Positions 17,278 to 26,757 of a DNA stretch of 64,000 bases are shown here, piece by piece. Every line of letters begins with the position of its first letter. Within the stretch, counting starts at the first letter, position 1. The stretch is from CAVVGZ01 sp963841845. Its GTDB lineage: Bacteria > Chloroflexota > Anaerolineae > Anaerolineales > Anaerolineaceae. The translations under genes were made by a program, and so were the position numbers. A model generated the notes under the pieces. It did no database searches and was not told the origin of the DNA. It saw only the letters and a program-made list of their open reading frames with translations. The stretch spans positions 124,001 to 188,000 of the forward strand of contig CAWJEG010000009.1 in the NCBI GenBank assembly GCA_963841845.1, given 5' to 3'.

Positions 17278-19323
17278 ATGGATAAAGAAAGCAAAGACCT
17301 GGTTTACAAACAGACTTCCGGCAGCGGCACGACAAACCGGGATTGGTGGCCAAACCAGTTGAATCTTGATATGCTCCACCAACACTCTTCGAAATCCAAT
17401 CCAATGGGAAAGGATTTCAATTATGCGAAAGAGTTTAAAACGCTCGATCTGAAGGCATTGAAGAAGGATCTGCGTGAACTGATGACCCAATCCCAGGAGT
17501 GGTGGCCTGCTGACTGGGGACATTACGGAGGTCTGATGATCCGTATGGCCTGGCATAGCGCCGGTACTTACCGCACCGGTGACGGTCGGGGCGGCGCAGG
17601 CAATGGCAGTCAGCGTCTTGCACCGCTTAACAGCTGGCCTGACAATGTCAATCTGGACAAGGCGCGGCGGTTATTGTGGCCGATCAAGCAAAAGTATGGA
17701 CAGAAAATTTCCTGGGCAGACCTGATGATCCTTGCCGGCAATGTTGCCCTGGAATCAATGGGTTTCAAGACCTTTGGTTTCGCCGGCGGCCGTGAGGACA
17801 TTTGGGAAGCAGAAAAGGACATTTACTGGGGTTCCGAAGACGTGTGGCTTGGAGACAAGCGCTACTCTGGTAAGCGTGATCTTGAAAACCCACTGGCTGC
17901 AGTCCAGATGGGTCTCATCTATGTGAACCCGGAAGGACCAAACGGAGAGCCTATCCCGTCAGCTTCAGGGCATGATGTTCGTGAGACCTTCGGCCGCATG
18001 GCGATGAATGATGAGGAAACAGTGGCGCTCATTGCCGGTGGACATACTTTTGGCAAAGCGCATGGTGCGGGCGACCCGACGCTGGTCGGACCCGAACCTG
18101 AAGGCGCTCCAATCGAACAGCAAGGCCTGGGCTGGAGCAACCGCTTTGGTACCGGAAAAGGCATTCATACCACCTCCAGCGGTGTCGAAGGCGCCTGGAA
18201 GCCAAACCCGACAAAATGGGATATGGGCTACCTGAAGGTTTTATTCAAATATGAATGGGAATTGCTTAAAAGCCCTGCGGGAGCCTACATATGGTTGGCA
18301 AAGGATGTCGAAGATGAGGACATGGTGGTCGATGCGCATGATCCAACCAAGAAACATCGACCGATGATGACAACGGCTGACCTTTCCCTTAAGTTTGATC
18401 CTGACTACGAAAAAATCGCGCGGCGTTACCTGGCGAACCCAGATGAATTCGCGGATGCTTTTGCCCGAGCCTGGTTCAAGTTGACACACCGCGATATGGG
18501 ACCGCGCAGCCGGTATCTCGGTCCGGAGGTTCCCACCGAAGAACTGATCTGGCAGGATCCCATTCCGGCTGTAAATCATAAACTTATCGGGGAGAAAGAC
18601 ATCGCCTCGCTTAAGGGCAAGATCCTGGCATCCGGTCTTTCAGTATCTGAATTGGTTTCGACTGCCTGGGCGTCAGCATCCACCTTCCGTGGTTCAGATA
18701 AACGCGGCGGCGCCAATGGTGCACGTATCCGCCTGGCACCGCAAAAGGATTGGGAAGTCAACGAACCTGAAAAACTATCCAAGGTCCTCAAGACCCTGGA
18801 AGATATTCAAATTAGCTTTAATAAAGCACAGACCGACGGTAAAAAGGTCTCACTGGCTGATCTGATTATCCTGGCCGGCTGCGCTGGCATCGAACAGGCT
18901 GCGAAGAATGCCGGCTATGCTGTAACTGTTCCATTCATCCCAGGACGCATGGATGCAATGCAGGAACAAACCGATGTCGTGGCCTTCGCTGTGTTGGAAC
19001 CAAAGGCAGATGGATTCCGAAACTATCAAAAGACCCGCTATGCCGTTTCTGCTGAGGAAATGCTTGTTGACCGGGCACAACTTTTAACATTAACCGCTCC
19101 CGAGATGACGGTCCTGATTGGTGGACTGCGGGTGTTGAATGCCAATTATGGCGGCTCAAAGCATGGTGTCTTCACCAAGAAACCCGAATCCCTCACCAAT
19201 GATTTCTTTGTAAACCTGCTGGACATGGGAACAGAGTGGAAGGCGACCTCGGATGATAAAGATCTGTTCGAAGGGCATGATCGGGTGAGCGGAGAGGCAA
19301 AATGGACTGCCACTCGGTGTTGA
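17278..19323 (+). CDS. katG: Catalase-peroxidase KatG, C-terminus lost by frameshift
   Basis: A cytoplasmic haem enzyme that removes hydrogen peroxide. The distal haem triad is visible in RMAWHSAGTYR (Arg89, Trp92, His93). The Tyr of the Met-Tyr-Trp crosslink lies in YVNPEGPNG and the proximal His in IAGGHTFGKAHG. The duplicated C-terminal peroxidase-like domain follows from about residue 430. The frame stops after 681 residues at WTATRC, while the family runs to about 730; the missing end is encoded in the next frame. One extra base near 19315-19320 explains this. It lies 444 bases after the perR-like gene, consistent with peroxide control. Confidence 0.95.
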   Translation: MDKESKDLVYKQTSGSGTTNRDWWPNQLNLDMLHQHSSKSNPMGKDFNYAKEFKTLDLKALKKDLRELMTQSQEWWPADWGHYGGLMIRMAWHSAGTYRTGDGRGGAGNGSQRLAPLNSWPDNVNLDKARRLLWPIKQKYGQKISWADLMILAGNVALESMGFKTFGFAGGREDIWEAEKDIYWGSEDVWLGDKRYSGKRDLENPLAAVQMGLIYVNPEGPNGEPIPSASGHDVRETFGRMAMNDEETVALIAGGHTFGKAHGAGDPTLVGPEPEGAPIEQQGLGWSNRFGTGKGIHTTSSGVEGAWKPNPTKWDMGYLKVLFKYEWELLKSPAGAYIWLAKDVEDEDMVVDAHDPTKKHRPMMTTADLSLKFDPDYEKIARRYLANPDEFADAFARAWFKLTHRDMGPRSRYLGPEVPTEELIWQDPIPAVNHKLIGEKDIASLKGKILASGLSVSELVSTAWASASTFRGSDKRGGANGARIRLAPQKDWEVNEPEKLSKVLKTLEDIQISFNKAQTDGKKVSLADLIILAGCAGIEQAAKNAGYAVTVPFIPGRMDAMQEQTDVVAFAVLEPKADGFRNYQKTRYAVSAEEMLVDRAQLLTLTAPEMTVLIGGLRVLNANYGGSKHGVFTKKPESLTNDFFVNLLDMGTEWKATSDDKDLFEGHDRVSGEAKWTATRC

Positions 19324-19462
19324 TCTGGTCTTTGGATCCAACTCCCAGCTTCGTGCCCTGGCAGAGGTCTATGCCTGCCAGGATTCACAGGAAAAATTCC
19401 TGCACGACTTCATTGCGGCCTGGAACAAGGTGATGAACCTTGACCGTTTTGACCTTGCCTGA
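19321..19462 (+). pseudogene. Out-of-frame C-terminal end of katG
   Basis: The frame next to the katG stop reads VDLVFGSNSQLRALAEVYAC, continues through a conserved FAAAWxKVMxLDRFDL-like end (here FIAAWNKVMNLDRFDLA) and stops with TGA at 19460. This is the universal KatG terminus. Removing one base in CGGTGTTGAT restores R-V-D and a protein of about 727 residues. Confidence 0.85.
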
Positions 19463-19490
19463 TTGCAGTTAAAGCAGCATCAAATAAACA

Positions 19491-19527
19491 CAGCACCTAC
19501 CAAGATTTTCGGTAGGTGCTGTTATTT
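19491..19527 (+). terminator. Intrinsic terminator after katG
   Basis: CAGCACCTACC (19491-19501) pairs over 11 bases with GGTAGGTGCTG (19511-19521) around a nine-base loop, followed by the T-rich TTATTTT. Confidence 0.85.
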
Positions 19528-19689
19528 TCCAATCCTTAACCAACAAATAAGGTGAACCAATTAACATACTTGAAAAATTTCTTTGAGCCAGAAAATACTG
19601 CGGGGAGTTTAAAGCGAGGATTGTTCACAATGTCCAATGAAGCCAGAATGTACCCGCACTAAATATAACCGGCAGATTCGGAGTGGCGT

Positions 19690-19905
19690 TGAGTGAGAAA
19701 GGTCGAAGCGGAAAGTGCGAGATGACCTGCTATCACCGCAAGGGTTGAAGATGCGTTCAAGGCGTCCGGTAGAGGTGGAGGCAGTGTTTGGTCATCTAAA
19801 TCAGGATTGGGGATTCCGGCGATTTCTACCTCGAGGAAAAGAAAAATAACAACGGAGTGGGGAATTCCTAGTATTCCACATAATTTCGAAAAAGCAGCGG
19901 TCATG
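19690..19905 (+). mobile_element. Remnant of an IS1182-like transposase C-terminus
   Basis: One frame reads DDLLSPQGLKMRSRRPVEVE and AVFGHLNQDWGFRRFLPRGKEK, then a stop. The next frame adds KITTEWGIPSIPHNFEKAA. Together they match the C-terminal block of DDE transposases of the IS1182 type (LxSxxGxxxRxxRxxEVExVFGxxKxNxGFRRFxLRGxxKVxxEWGLxxxAHNxxK). A stop and a frame break, the lack of the catalytic N-terminal part and no visible terminal repeats show that it is a dead fragment. Confidence 0.75.
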
Positions 19906-19921
19906 CGATCGCTGCTTTTTT
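19889..19921 (+). terminator. Bidirectional terminator-like hairpin at the end of the IS remnant
   Basis: AAAAAGCAGCG (19889-19899) and CGCTGCTTTTT (19910-19920) are perfect complements with a ten-base spacer, giving a GC stem with a T run on either strand. Confidence 0.65.
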
Positions 19922-19967
19922 CTATATTTTTTTATTTGTTGGGTGAAACTATTATTATTTAGAATAA

Positions 19968-19991
19968 GAGGCTGACTTTTTAGCCAGCCTC
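19968..19991 (-). terminator. Hairpin downstream of rubrerythrin gene
   Basis: GAGGCTG and CAGCCTC form a seven-base stem 28 bases after the rubrerythrin stop. On the minus strand it is followed by TTATTCT, a weak T tract, so it likely ends that transcript. Confidence 0.55.
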
Positions 19992-20018
19992 AATGGATAA
20001 TCTTAGTCTGTTGCTATT

Positions 20019-20516
20019 TTACAGTGTGTAGAATTTGTCGCCGCGGATATTGCAAATCGGGCATTTTTCCGGACGGGAGCCTAATTCAATGTACCCGCAG
20101 TTCGGGCAGAGGTAAAATTCGCTGATTTCCAGGTCCTTGCCCTGCCGTACAGCTTCCAGTGCCTGGCTATATAGGCGTGCATGGACTTCCTCAGCTTCCA
20201 CCGCATACTCAAACATGACCCGTGCTTTATGGGAAGATGCTATCGCTTCCTCGAGCATGGGTGGATACATTTCTGTATATTCGTATGTTTCACCGCCAAT
20301 CGCAGATTCAAGATTAGCAAGGGTGCTTCCCATACCATCCATTGCTTTTAAATGACCTTCGGCATGGGTGCGTTCAGCTTCGGCAGTAGTTTCAAAGAGC
20401 TTGGCGACATTGGCATAGCCATCTCTGGCAGCCATTTTTGCAAAGGCGCGGTATTTTTGATAAGCCTGGCTTTCGCCTGCAAAAGCTGTTTTTAGATTGT
20501 CAGTTGTTTGGGACAT
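20019..20516 (-). CDS. Rubrerythrin
   Basis: A 165-residue peroxide-reducing di-iron protein. The N-terminal four-helix domain carries the metal ligands (AFAGESQAYQKY, then TTAEAERTHAEGHL, and later AVEAEEVHARLY). The C-terminal rubredoxin-like domain has CPNCGYIELG and CPIC binding one iron. The ATG at 20516 follows ATGGAGGGG, an excellent ribosome site; an upstream in-frame start at 20528 is rejected. It belongs functionally with the perR-like gene and katG in defence against peroxide, typical of anaerobes and facultative organisms. Confidence 0.95.
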   Translation of the reverse strand: MSQTTDNLKTAFAGESQAYQKYRAFAKMAARDGYANVAKLFETTAEAERTHAEGHLKAMDGMGSTLANLESAIGGETYEYTEMYPPMLEEAIASSHKARVMFEYAVEAEEVHARLYSQALEAVRQGKDLEISEFYLCPNCGYIELGSRPEKCPICNIRGDKFYTL

Positions 20517-20548
20517 TATCCCCTCCATAATTTGTTGGTGTATTTTTC

Positions 20549-20561
20549 TGAATCCGATTCA
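20549..20561. promoter_or_regulatory. Perfect palindrome upstream of rubrerythrin
   Basis: TGAATC-C-GATTCA lies 33 bases before the rubrerythrin start codon. It has the same odd-centred geometry as the perR operator but a different sequence, so it is a candidate operator of unknown regulator. Confidence 0.35.
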
Positions 20562-20612
20562 ATCTATTCATCTATTTTAAAAGGAATTTCTTCGAGTTAT
20601 AATCCCGTAGAT

Positions 20613-21096
20613 TTATTCACCTTCCTTTACCGTTATGGAGGTCATCTTGTCACCCTGTTGGATGATATTAACCACATCCATACCATAGACCACCCGCCCG
20701 AAAACCGTGTGTTTTCCGTTTAAATGAGGCTGTGGAGAATGGGTGATAAAGAACTGGCTGCCATTCGTGCCGGGTCCGGCATTTGCCATAGAGATGACCC
20801 CGCTCTCATGTTGGAGCGGGTTGCCTAAAAATTCGTCCTCAAATTGATAACCCGGCCCCCCGCGCCCGGTTCCGGTAGGATCTCCACCCTGGATCATAAA
20901 ATTGGCAATTACACGGTGGAAGGTTACCCCGTTGTAAAATCCCTGGCGGGTTAAAAAGACAAAGTTATTCACGGTTTTTGGGGCATACTTGGGATAGAGA
21001 TCAAGCTCAATTGTACCCCGCGTAGGTTTCCATCCGGACAGTATAGGTCATGTCCGGATCGATTTCCATCAGCGGCGGTTTTGGCCAGCTTTTCAT
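20613..21096 (-). pseudogene. Cyclophilin-type peptidyl-prolyl isomerase, one frameshift
   Basis: The ATG at 21096 begins MKSWPKPPLMEIDPDMTYTV and its frame ends at 21010. The neighbouring frame continues with TRGTIELDLYPKYAPKTVNN and the cyclophilin core: FHRVIANFMIQGGDPTGTG, GVISMANAGPGTNGSQFFIT and HLNGKHTVFGRV. One base near 21025-21035 is missing or extra. The joined product is about 160 residues, normal for a cytosolic PpiB-type enzyme that catalyses proline isomerisation. The catalytic Arg and the GSQFFIT segment are intact. If expressed from the internal start at 20972 it would lack the first strands. Confidence 0.8.
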
Positions 21097-21264
21097 ATAA
21101 TGAACCTTTCTTATTGGTGTTTATTTACTATAAGGATTAATACAACCCCTCAATTATAGCGGATAGTTGCCATATCCTGCCATATGAAAATGGGATCAAT
21201 TGGATACTCACATGCATCAATTGAGTCAGGGGAGATTAACCCAGAATAAAATAATCCGGATTAA

Positions 21265-23109
21265 TCACTCTTTTAAATGATAGGGTACGTCGATGATAAT
21301 GCGCTCTACTCTGCTCTTACGGCGTTTATATAACAAAGCATCCTTTATTTCTTTGGCGGACTGGTTGTGTAAATATTCCTGCCAGGTAGAAGCCGGGATT
21401 ATCTCGGGCAGGATTAACACAGCCTGCTGACCATCGTTGTGATCCATGTCTGCCTGTTCCAAGAAAGTTAGCAGCGGTTCCGAAATGGAGCGAAACGGTG
21501 AAGGAATCAGAACAAATTCGATATCAGGAAACCAGACATTCCAGCGTCTGAGCAATTCCTCTTCATCCGGACCCGGATCGATATCAATGTAAACTGCGGT
21601 GATCTTATCGGAGATGGCCCGGGCAAAATTCACCGCATCAACCATGCCGCGGTGCACCCCGGAAACCGGCATGACCACCCGCGGCTTGGGAAAAGGGCGG
21701 AGAGAAGGCGGAAGGCCGCGCATGGTGAGCTGGTTGGAAACATCCCGGTAATGCTGGCGAATTTTGAGGAAAATATATACCAATCCCGGAATGACCAGTA
21801 CGGAGATCCATGCTCCTTCGAGGAATTTGCTCACACCAATGATTACCAGGGTAAAGGCAGTGATGGCGGCTCCCAGGCCGTTGATAAATGCTTTAATTTT
21901 CCAGCCCGGATCCTTCAACCGAAACCAGTGGATCACCATTCCAGACTGGGAAAGGGTAAAGGCGGTGAAGGCGCCAACTGCAAATAAGGGTACCAGGGCG
22001 TGGGAACTGCCATTGAAAGTAACGATCAAAACAGCTGTTAATACCGAGAGTAAGAGAATTCCGTTATTGAAAACCAGGCGGTCGCCAATGTTAAAAAGCT
22101 GGCGCGGCATGAATTTATCCTTGGCCAGAATGGCAGTTATCCGCGGAAAACCGGCGAAACTGGTGTTGGCGGCAACGGCGAGTATTGCCAGGGTGGAAAA
22201 CTGCACCAGGTAATACATGGGTCCAGTACCAAGCAGCTTATGGGCCAGGGCAGACAGGATTGTTTCATTGGGTTCGGCGATAACTCCAAAATATTGGATC
22301 ATACCCATGCTCCCAATAAAGAGGACTGCCATTAGAAGCGCCATGATAATTAATGTTTTTCGGGCATTAACCCATTCCGGGGGTTTGAAGGCTGGCACGC
22401 CATTGCTGATTGCCTCGATACCGGTGAGTGCAGTACAGCCAGTAGAGAAAGCGTGCATGATTAGAATTAACGAGAGTGGCACTACTGCAGGAGGTGCAAC
22501 AGCAGCCAGCGTTGTTGGAGAGGTTTGTGAAGATGCCTGAAACAAGCCAAACAACAGCATACCAATAAATGAAAACAGGAATAGGTATACCGGAAAAGTC
22601 ATAGCGGTTCCGGATTCCCGCAGTCCCCGCAAATTGAGCAGGGTTATCAGAACCAGCAGACTGAGGGCGATCACGATGCGGTACGGCCACAATTCCGGAA
22701 AGGCTGAAGCTATTGCTGCTACCCCTGCGGTAAGACTTACCGCTGCGGTCAGGATGTAATCCAGGAGCAAGGCTCCCCCGGCTACCAGACCTGGAATCGG
22801 CCCTAAGTTTTCACGGGCGACAACGTAGGAGCCGCCGCCGGATGGATATGCACGGATCGTTTGCGCATAGGATAATGCAACGATACACAGGAGAATGGTA
22901 ATTGCCAAAGCAATCGGGAACTGCAAAGACAATCCCGCTGATCCGGCAATAACCAGTCCCAGGTAGATTTCCTGGTTTGCGTAGGCAATGGATGAGAGCG
23001 CATCAGGTGAAAATGCCGCCAATGCCCTGACCTTATTGAGCCGTTTTTCACCCATCATTTGGGACGGTAAAGGCGAGCCTGTCAGGATGTATTTTAATTT
23101 ATTGAACAT
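21265..23109 (-). CDS. APC-superfamily permease, KimA/YdaO-like
   Basis: A 614-residue membrane protein starting at the ATG at 23109. The N-terminal segment GEKRLNKVRALAAFSPDALS is the signature of the KimA (YdaO) group, followed by about 12 helices and a cytosolic C-terminal domain of roughly 150 residues (about from PRVVMPVSGVHRGMVDAVNF) resembling a universal-stress fold. KimA proteins are proton-coupled potassium importers, controlled in Firmicutes by cyclic di-AMP. I cannot rule out an amino-acid substrate. No ydaO riboswitch was recognised upstream. Confidence 0.8.
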   Translation of the reverse strand: MFNKLKYILTGSPLPSQMMGEKRLNKVRALAAFSPDALSSIAYANQEIYLGLVIAGSAGLSLQFPIALAITILLCIVALSYAQTIRAYPSGGGSYVVARENLGPIPGLVAGGALLLDYILTAAVSLTAGVAAIASAFPELWPYRIVIALSLLVLITLLNLRGLRESGTAMTFPVYLFLFSFIGMLLFGLFQASSQTSPTTLAAVAPPAVVPLSLILIMHAFSTGCTALTGIEAISNGVPAFKPPEWVNARKTLIIMALLMAVLFIGSMGMIQYFGVIAEPNETILSALAHKLLGTGPMYYLVQFSTLAILAVAANTSFAGFPRITAILAKDKFMPRQLFNIGDRLVFNNGILLLSVLTAVLIVTFNGSSHALVPLFAVGAFTAFTLSQSGMVIHWFRLKDPGWKIKAFINGLGAAITAFTLVIIGVSKFLEGAWISVLVIPGLVYIFLKIRQHYRDVSNQLTMRGLPPSLRPFPKPRVVMPVSGVHRGMVDAVNFARAISDKITAVYIDIDPGPDEEELLRRWNVWFPDIEFVLIPSPFRSISEPLLTFLEQADMDHNDGQQAVLILPEIIPASTWQEYLHNQSAKEIKDALLYKRRKSRVERIIIDVPYHLKE

Positions 23110-23702
23110 AAATATCACCAAGAATTTAGTTTGATTTTTCTACCGGTACGGTAAACGTATCGGAAGACGTCAGACGGAATTCGTGCAACGGATATTGAAT
23201 AAGTTTACCAACCTTAATCAGATTTGTAACATAAATATCGTATAGGATAATGCTGGTTTATAGAATCGATACAGGTAATCGTTAAGCACAAAGCCGATAT
23301 TTCCTGTCCAATGTGGTACTTTTGGAAAGGGATGTCGGATTTTATCCTGGCAGGAGGATTTCTGCAGGATATCGTTTCCAATCAAGACCCGGGGATCATG
23401 GCAGTCAGGCGGATTGTAAATAAGCAGGCATAATGCGGTCATTCATTTCAGTATGACTAAATGGAGTGATTTCAACTGATTCCTTGTTTTGCTTCTGTGC
23501 ATTTAATGAACCTGAACTCAAAGATAATTGTACTCTCATAATAATTGATGTCACTTTTTTGGAATGGCTCTATGACCATACTAATTTCAACCATGCGGGA
23601 ATTGCCAACCTCAGCTTGCATCACCGGGAAATTACCGAAATGTAATATTATTCATATGCCAGAATCAACCTTCGACAAAAGACTTGAATGTCTTGATCCG
23701 GG
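23110..23702. other. Intergenic region between permease and prenyltransferase genes
   Basis: 593 bases with no gene I can support. TACCG-GTA-CGGTA (23141-23153), an inverted repeat about 32 bases before the permease start, may be an operator. A 74-codon frame on the minus strand (23218-23442) has no ribosome site or family resemblance and was not called. Confidence 0.3.
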
Positions 23703-24650
23703 ATGATAGAATCAACTACCTTTTTGAATTGTTTTTGGTTTCTTATGCAATCATCTCAAAATCATCCAGCCACTATCTCAGAAGAGCGAACCCGTCCGAT
23801 TCGCTTCATAAAAATAATGCTGTTCAGCGCCTCGATTATCCCAACCCTGGTAGCAGGAGCTCTTGCTTATGTGGATGGGTATATTAACATGCCGTGGTTA
23901 TTCCTGGCCGGATTGGGTTTATTTATTGGCCAGGCTGGCGGTGACTATTTATATTACTATTTCACCCACTTCCATACCGATACGCGAGATGCCCATACAA
24001 AAATATTTGCAGGCTGGAAACCGCTCTTTGCAGACCGCTGGATTAAGAATGAACATACCTTGCATGCCGGAATTGCCTGCCTCCTGATTGCTTTGGTCAT
24101 CGGGGTGTATTTTTATCTCCAACTGGGTGCCGCTGTGATAATCCTGGCGCTGGCTGGCGGATTGATTGCCATATTTTTCACACCGCTTATGATGCGCGGC
24201 TTTAAAGAGCCAGTGGTTTTCCTGACGTTTGGACCGTTAAGCATGCTGGGGATAGATTATGTCCTTACCCAGCAATTCAGATTTGAACCACTGATCGCAT
24301 CCCTGCCGATCGGGTTCCTGGTGACCCTGGTGGCTTACCTTAAAGGAGCGCATTACCGGATTGTCGACGAATCTGACCGTTCGATTATCCTCAACCTGAA
24401 ACCGAATACGGCAGCTGTCCTGCTGGCACTGGCATACCTTACCTTAATTGCTGGAGCTTTTTCAATCTATCTTGAACCGGCTGTTTTGCTGGGCCTGCTA
24501 ACCATTCCATTTGCGATTATCCTGATTATGAAATTACAGTCGTACAAGAAAATTAGCGATTATTTATGGGCTACCGTATACGCATTATTGGTCTTTATAA
24601 TCACCGGGCTGTTGGTGGCTGCCGGATTCCTTATTTCTGCTTCCGGGTAG
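23703..24650 (+). CDS. UbiA-like prenyltransferase homologue with degenerate Asp motifs
   Basis: A 315-residue protein with about nine hydrophobic helices, laid out like UbiA prenyltransferases and adjacent to a clear member. The first Asp-rich motif is altered: where the neighbour has ADFIDDYFDF, this protein has GDYLYYYFTHFHTD, so only the first Asp is in place, with a further Asp later. The second motif reads HYRIVDESDRSI instead of NTFDYDDDVRSGKRT. It may bind another metal arrangement, another substrate, or be non-catalytic. The start is uncertain: ATG 23703 or ATG 23748, neither with a good ribosome site. It ends 12 bases before the next gene, so both form one operon. Confidence 0.65.
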   Translation: MIESTTFLNCFWFLMQSSQNHPATISEERTRPIRFIKIMLFSASIIPTLVAGALAYVDGYINMPWLFLAGLGLFIGQAGGDYLYYYFTHFHTDTRDAHTKIFAGWKPLFADRWIKNEHTLHAGIACLLIALVIGVYFYLQLGAAVIILALAGGLIAIFFTPLMMRGFKEPVVFLTFGPLSMLGIDYVLTQQFRFEPLIASLPIGFLVTLVAYLKGAHYRIVDESDRSIILNLKPNTAAVLLALAYLTLIAGAFSIYLEPAVLLGLLTIPFAIILIMKLQSYKKISDYLWATVYALLVFIITGLLVAAGFLISASG

Positions 24651-24662
24651 GAGGAAATTCAA

Positions 24663-25562
24663 ATGAAAAAATGGCTGGTAACCTGGTTCAAAGCTGCACG
24701 AGCCCCATTCCTGGTGGTGAGTTTTTTACCATGTCTGTTGGGAGGAATTGTTGCTTATAAGAATGGATCCTTTGATTCCATGATCTTCTGGCTGGCAACC
24801 CTGGGTATTGTCATGGCTCATTCGGCTGCTGATTTCATTGATGATTACTTTGATTTTAAGAAAGGGAATCTGGGGAATAAGGTACAGCAATTTCATGACA
24901 GCCCGCTGATCAGTGGTGAGGTGACCCTGAATCAGGTAATGGTGGCAACGGCTTTGTGCCTGCTGATCGCTTTTATCTCCGGGGTTATCATCTTTTTAGA
25001 AGTTGGCTACCCTGTATTAATCCTGGTGGCGATTGGCCTTTTTATTGTTTTCTTCTATACCTCCCCGCCATTTCAATTGAACTACCGCGGATTTGGTGAA
25101 ACCATGCTGTTTCTGGCATTTGGACCAATGATTGTGGTGGGAGTTTATTATATTTTGACCTACCAGGTAACCCTGGAACCAATTCTTCTCTCGCTTATTC
25201 CGGGAGTTTTCACAATGAATGTTGGAGTGGTCAGCAACACCTTTGATTATGATGACGATGTGCGCTCGGGAAAAAGAACGTTATCTGTCCGGTTTGGGCA
25301 GGCAAATGCTGTGCGCATTATCGCGGCAACCATAACAATTGCATACCTGGCCATTGCAGCGGGTGTTATTGGCACCATTTTGCCGGTTTGGAGCCTGCTG
25401 GTCATGATCACCATCCCCCTGGCATACAATGCAGTACAGCATGCAAAAAATTTTTCTGATGAATCCCATTACACACCAGCCATGACCCGCATGATTGCGT
25501 TATCTTCAACAGCGACGATCTTATTGATCCTGGGATATGGGATCGATATTCTCATTGGATAA
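24663..25562 (+). CDS. UbiA-family prenyltransferase (MenA-like)
   Basis: A 299-residue integral membrane protein with nine helices. Both catalytic Asp motifs are intact: ADFIDDYFDFKKG (Asp57, Asp60, Asp61, Asp64) and NTFDYDDDVRSGKRTL (about 190-205), which bind magnesium and the polyprenyl diphosphate. The second motif with DVRSGKRTL is usual in MenA, the 1,4-dihydroxy-2-naphthoate prenyltransferase of menaquinone synthesis. No other quinone genes are nearby, so the acceptor is uncertain. A good GGAGG lies before the ATG. Confidence 0.85.
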   Translation: MKKWLVTWFKAARAPFLVVSFLPCLLGGIVAYKNGSFDSMIFWLATLGIVMAHSAADFIDDYFDFKKGNLGNKVQQFHDSPLISGEVTLNQVMVATALCLLIAFISGVIIFLEVGYPVLILVAIGLFIVFFYTSPPFQLNYRGFGETMLFLAFGPMIVVGVYYILTYQVTLEPILLSLIPGVFTMNVGVVSNTFDYDDDVRSGKRTLSVRFGQANAVRIIAATITIAYLAIAAGVIGTILPVWSLLVMITIPLAYNAVQHAKNFSDESHYTPAMTRMIALSSTATILLILGYGIDILIG

Positions 25563-25708
25563 AACCGGAAAATTTTCCCCAAATCACCTGCATGGCATGT
25601 ATTTCAGGACTCTATTGAGCGGCCAATTAAATCCATTTATTGTTTTTATAAAAATTCCAATTAATATCTTGGCCAACCAAAGTTTGGAAAAACCTGTTGA
25701 ATGGATTT

Positions 25709-26757
25709 TTATTGGCCAAACAGCTCGATTAAAAGCGGATTGATTGAATCCCAGTTGGGAAGCAGTACCATGGCGCCTTCGCTGGTGGTGAACGGGGTTA
25801 CCATTTCCCGAGTAATGGTTTTATTATTAATCCTGTCGGTAAGTGCAGCGCGTGCTACAGCCAATCCGATGCGCGGCATTTGCCAGACGGGGATATTGTT
25901 GTCCATTGTTTTCATGGCGGCCACAGCAGCAGCCGGGAGTTTTGGCCAGTTGGATGGCAGAAGCGACTGTTTTATCAACGCTTTAACCGCTAACTGCCCG
26001 CGCTGCATGCGGAAAAAATCATCTGTTCCGGACCGATCCCTCACAAAAGCCAGGGCCTGATCCCCATCCAGCAGGTGAGTCCCGGCTTCATACCCTGACA
26101 TCGCCTCGGGAAGCTCGATGTTTAGCCCTCCCATGGCATTAACAATTTCCTTGACCCCATCAAAGCGGATGCGCACATAATAATCGATTGGGATTCCAAA
26201 ATTATCCTGTACGGTCTGCATGCTGGCTTGCGGACCGCTGCCAGGATCATTTGCTTCAGCAAAAAAATGAGCGGTGTTAATGCGGTTTTCCCCTACATCA
26301 GGGATGTTTACCCACAGGTCGCGCGGAATGGAAAGCATATTCACGATAGGTCTTAACGGATTGATGCTGAGGACTAATATTGGTGTCTGTCCGGCTGGCA
26401 TCTGTCCCTTCAGGTGCCCTGTCAATGCCGAGGATGAGGATATTGGTGCGGGCGGGAAGAAAAAAGTACACCAGGACGACTACAAGGATAGGAAGTAACA
26501 TCATGCCAGCGAGGCAGCCCCACGGTCCTTTCCTGCGGCGTGGGATGGCTGCCGGCGGGCGACTGGACCGGCGGTTTCTGTTTGGGTACACGGATCGGCT
26601 GGAATTGCTCTATGGGTTCGTTGAATAAACTTGCCGCAGGAAATAAATTCCTGCTTGCAGAAGCCTGGCTGCCAGGTGTAATATTGTGTGTTTGTCCAAC
26701 CCGTACCTGACGGGTGGCTTCCCCGGACGGGTGGAGGTAAAGATTATCTAAATCCAT
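25709..26757 (-). pseudogene. LytR-CpsA-Psr (LCP) family protein, two frameshifts
   Basis: Three overlapping frames join into one LCP protein of about 350 residues. ATG at 26757 opens a cytosolic Pro-rich region (to about FQPIRVPKQKPPVQ). The second frame gives a membrane anchor (MMLLPILVVVLVYFFLP) and NILILGIDRAPEGTDASRTDT. The third carries ILVLSINPLRPIVNMLSIPR with the conserved SIPRD arginine and RINTAHFF, HLLDGDQALAFVRDR. Breaks lie near 26550 and 26385 (an extra A in CCAATATT). LCP enzymes attach teichoic acids or glycans to peptidoglycan at the outer membrane face. Its presence supports a single-membrane envelope. Confidence 0.8.

Noticed and set aside
23218..23442. Minus-strand frame of 74 codons
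   Set aside because: No ribosome site, no recognisable motif, and composition like noncoding sequence.
23110..23460. Possible ydaO (cyclic di-AMP) riboswitch before the KimA-like gene
   Set aside because: I looked for the conserved GGG-rich and GAA elements of the class on the minus strand and did not find them.
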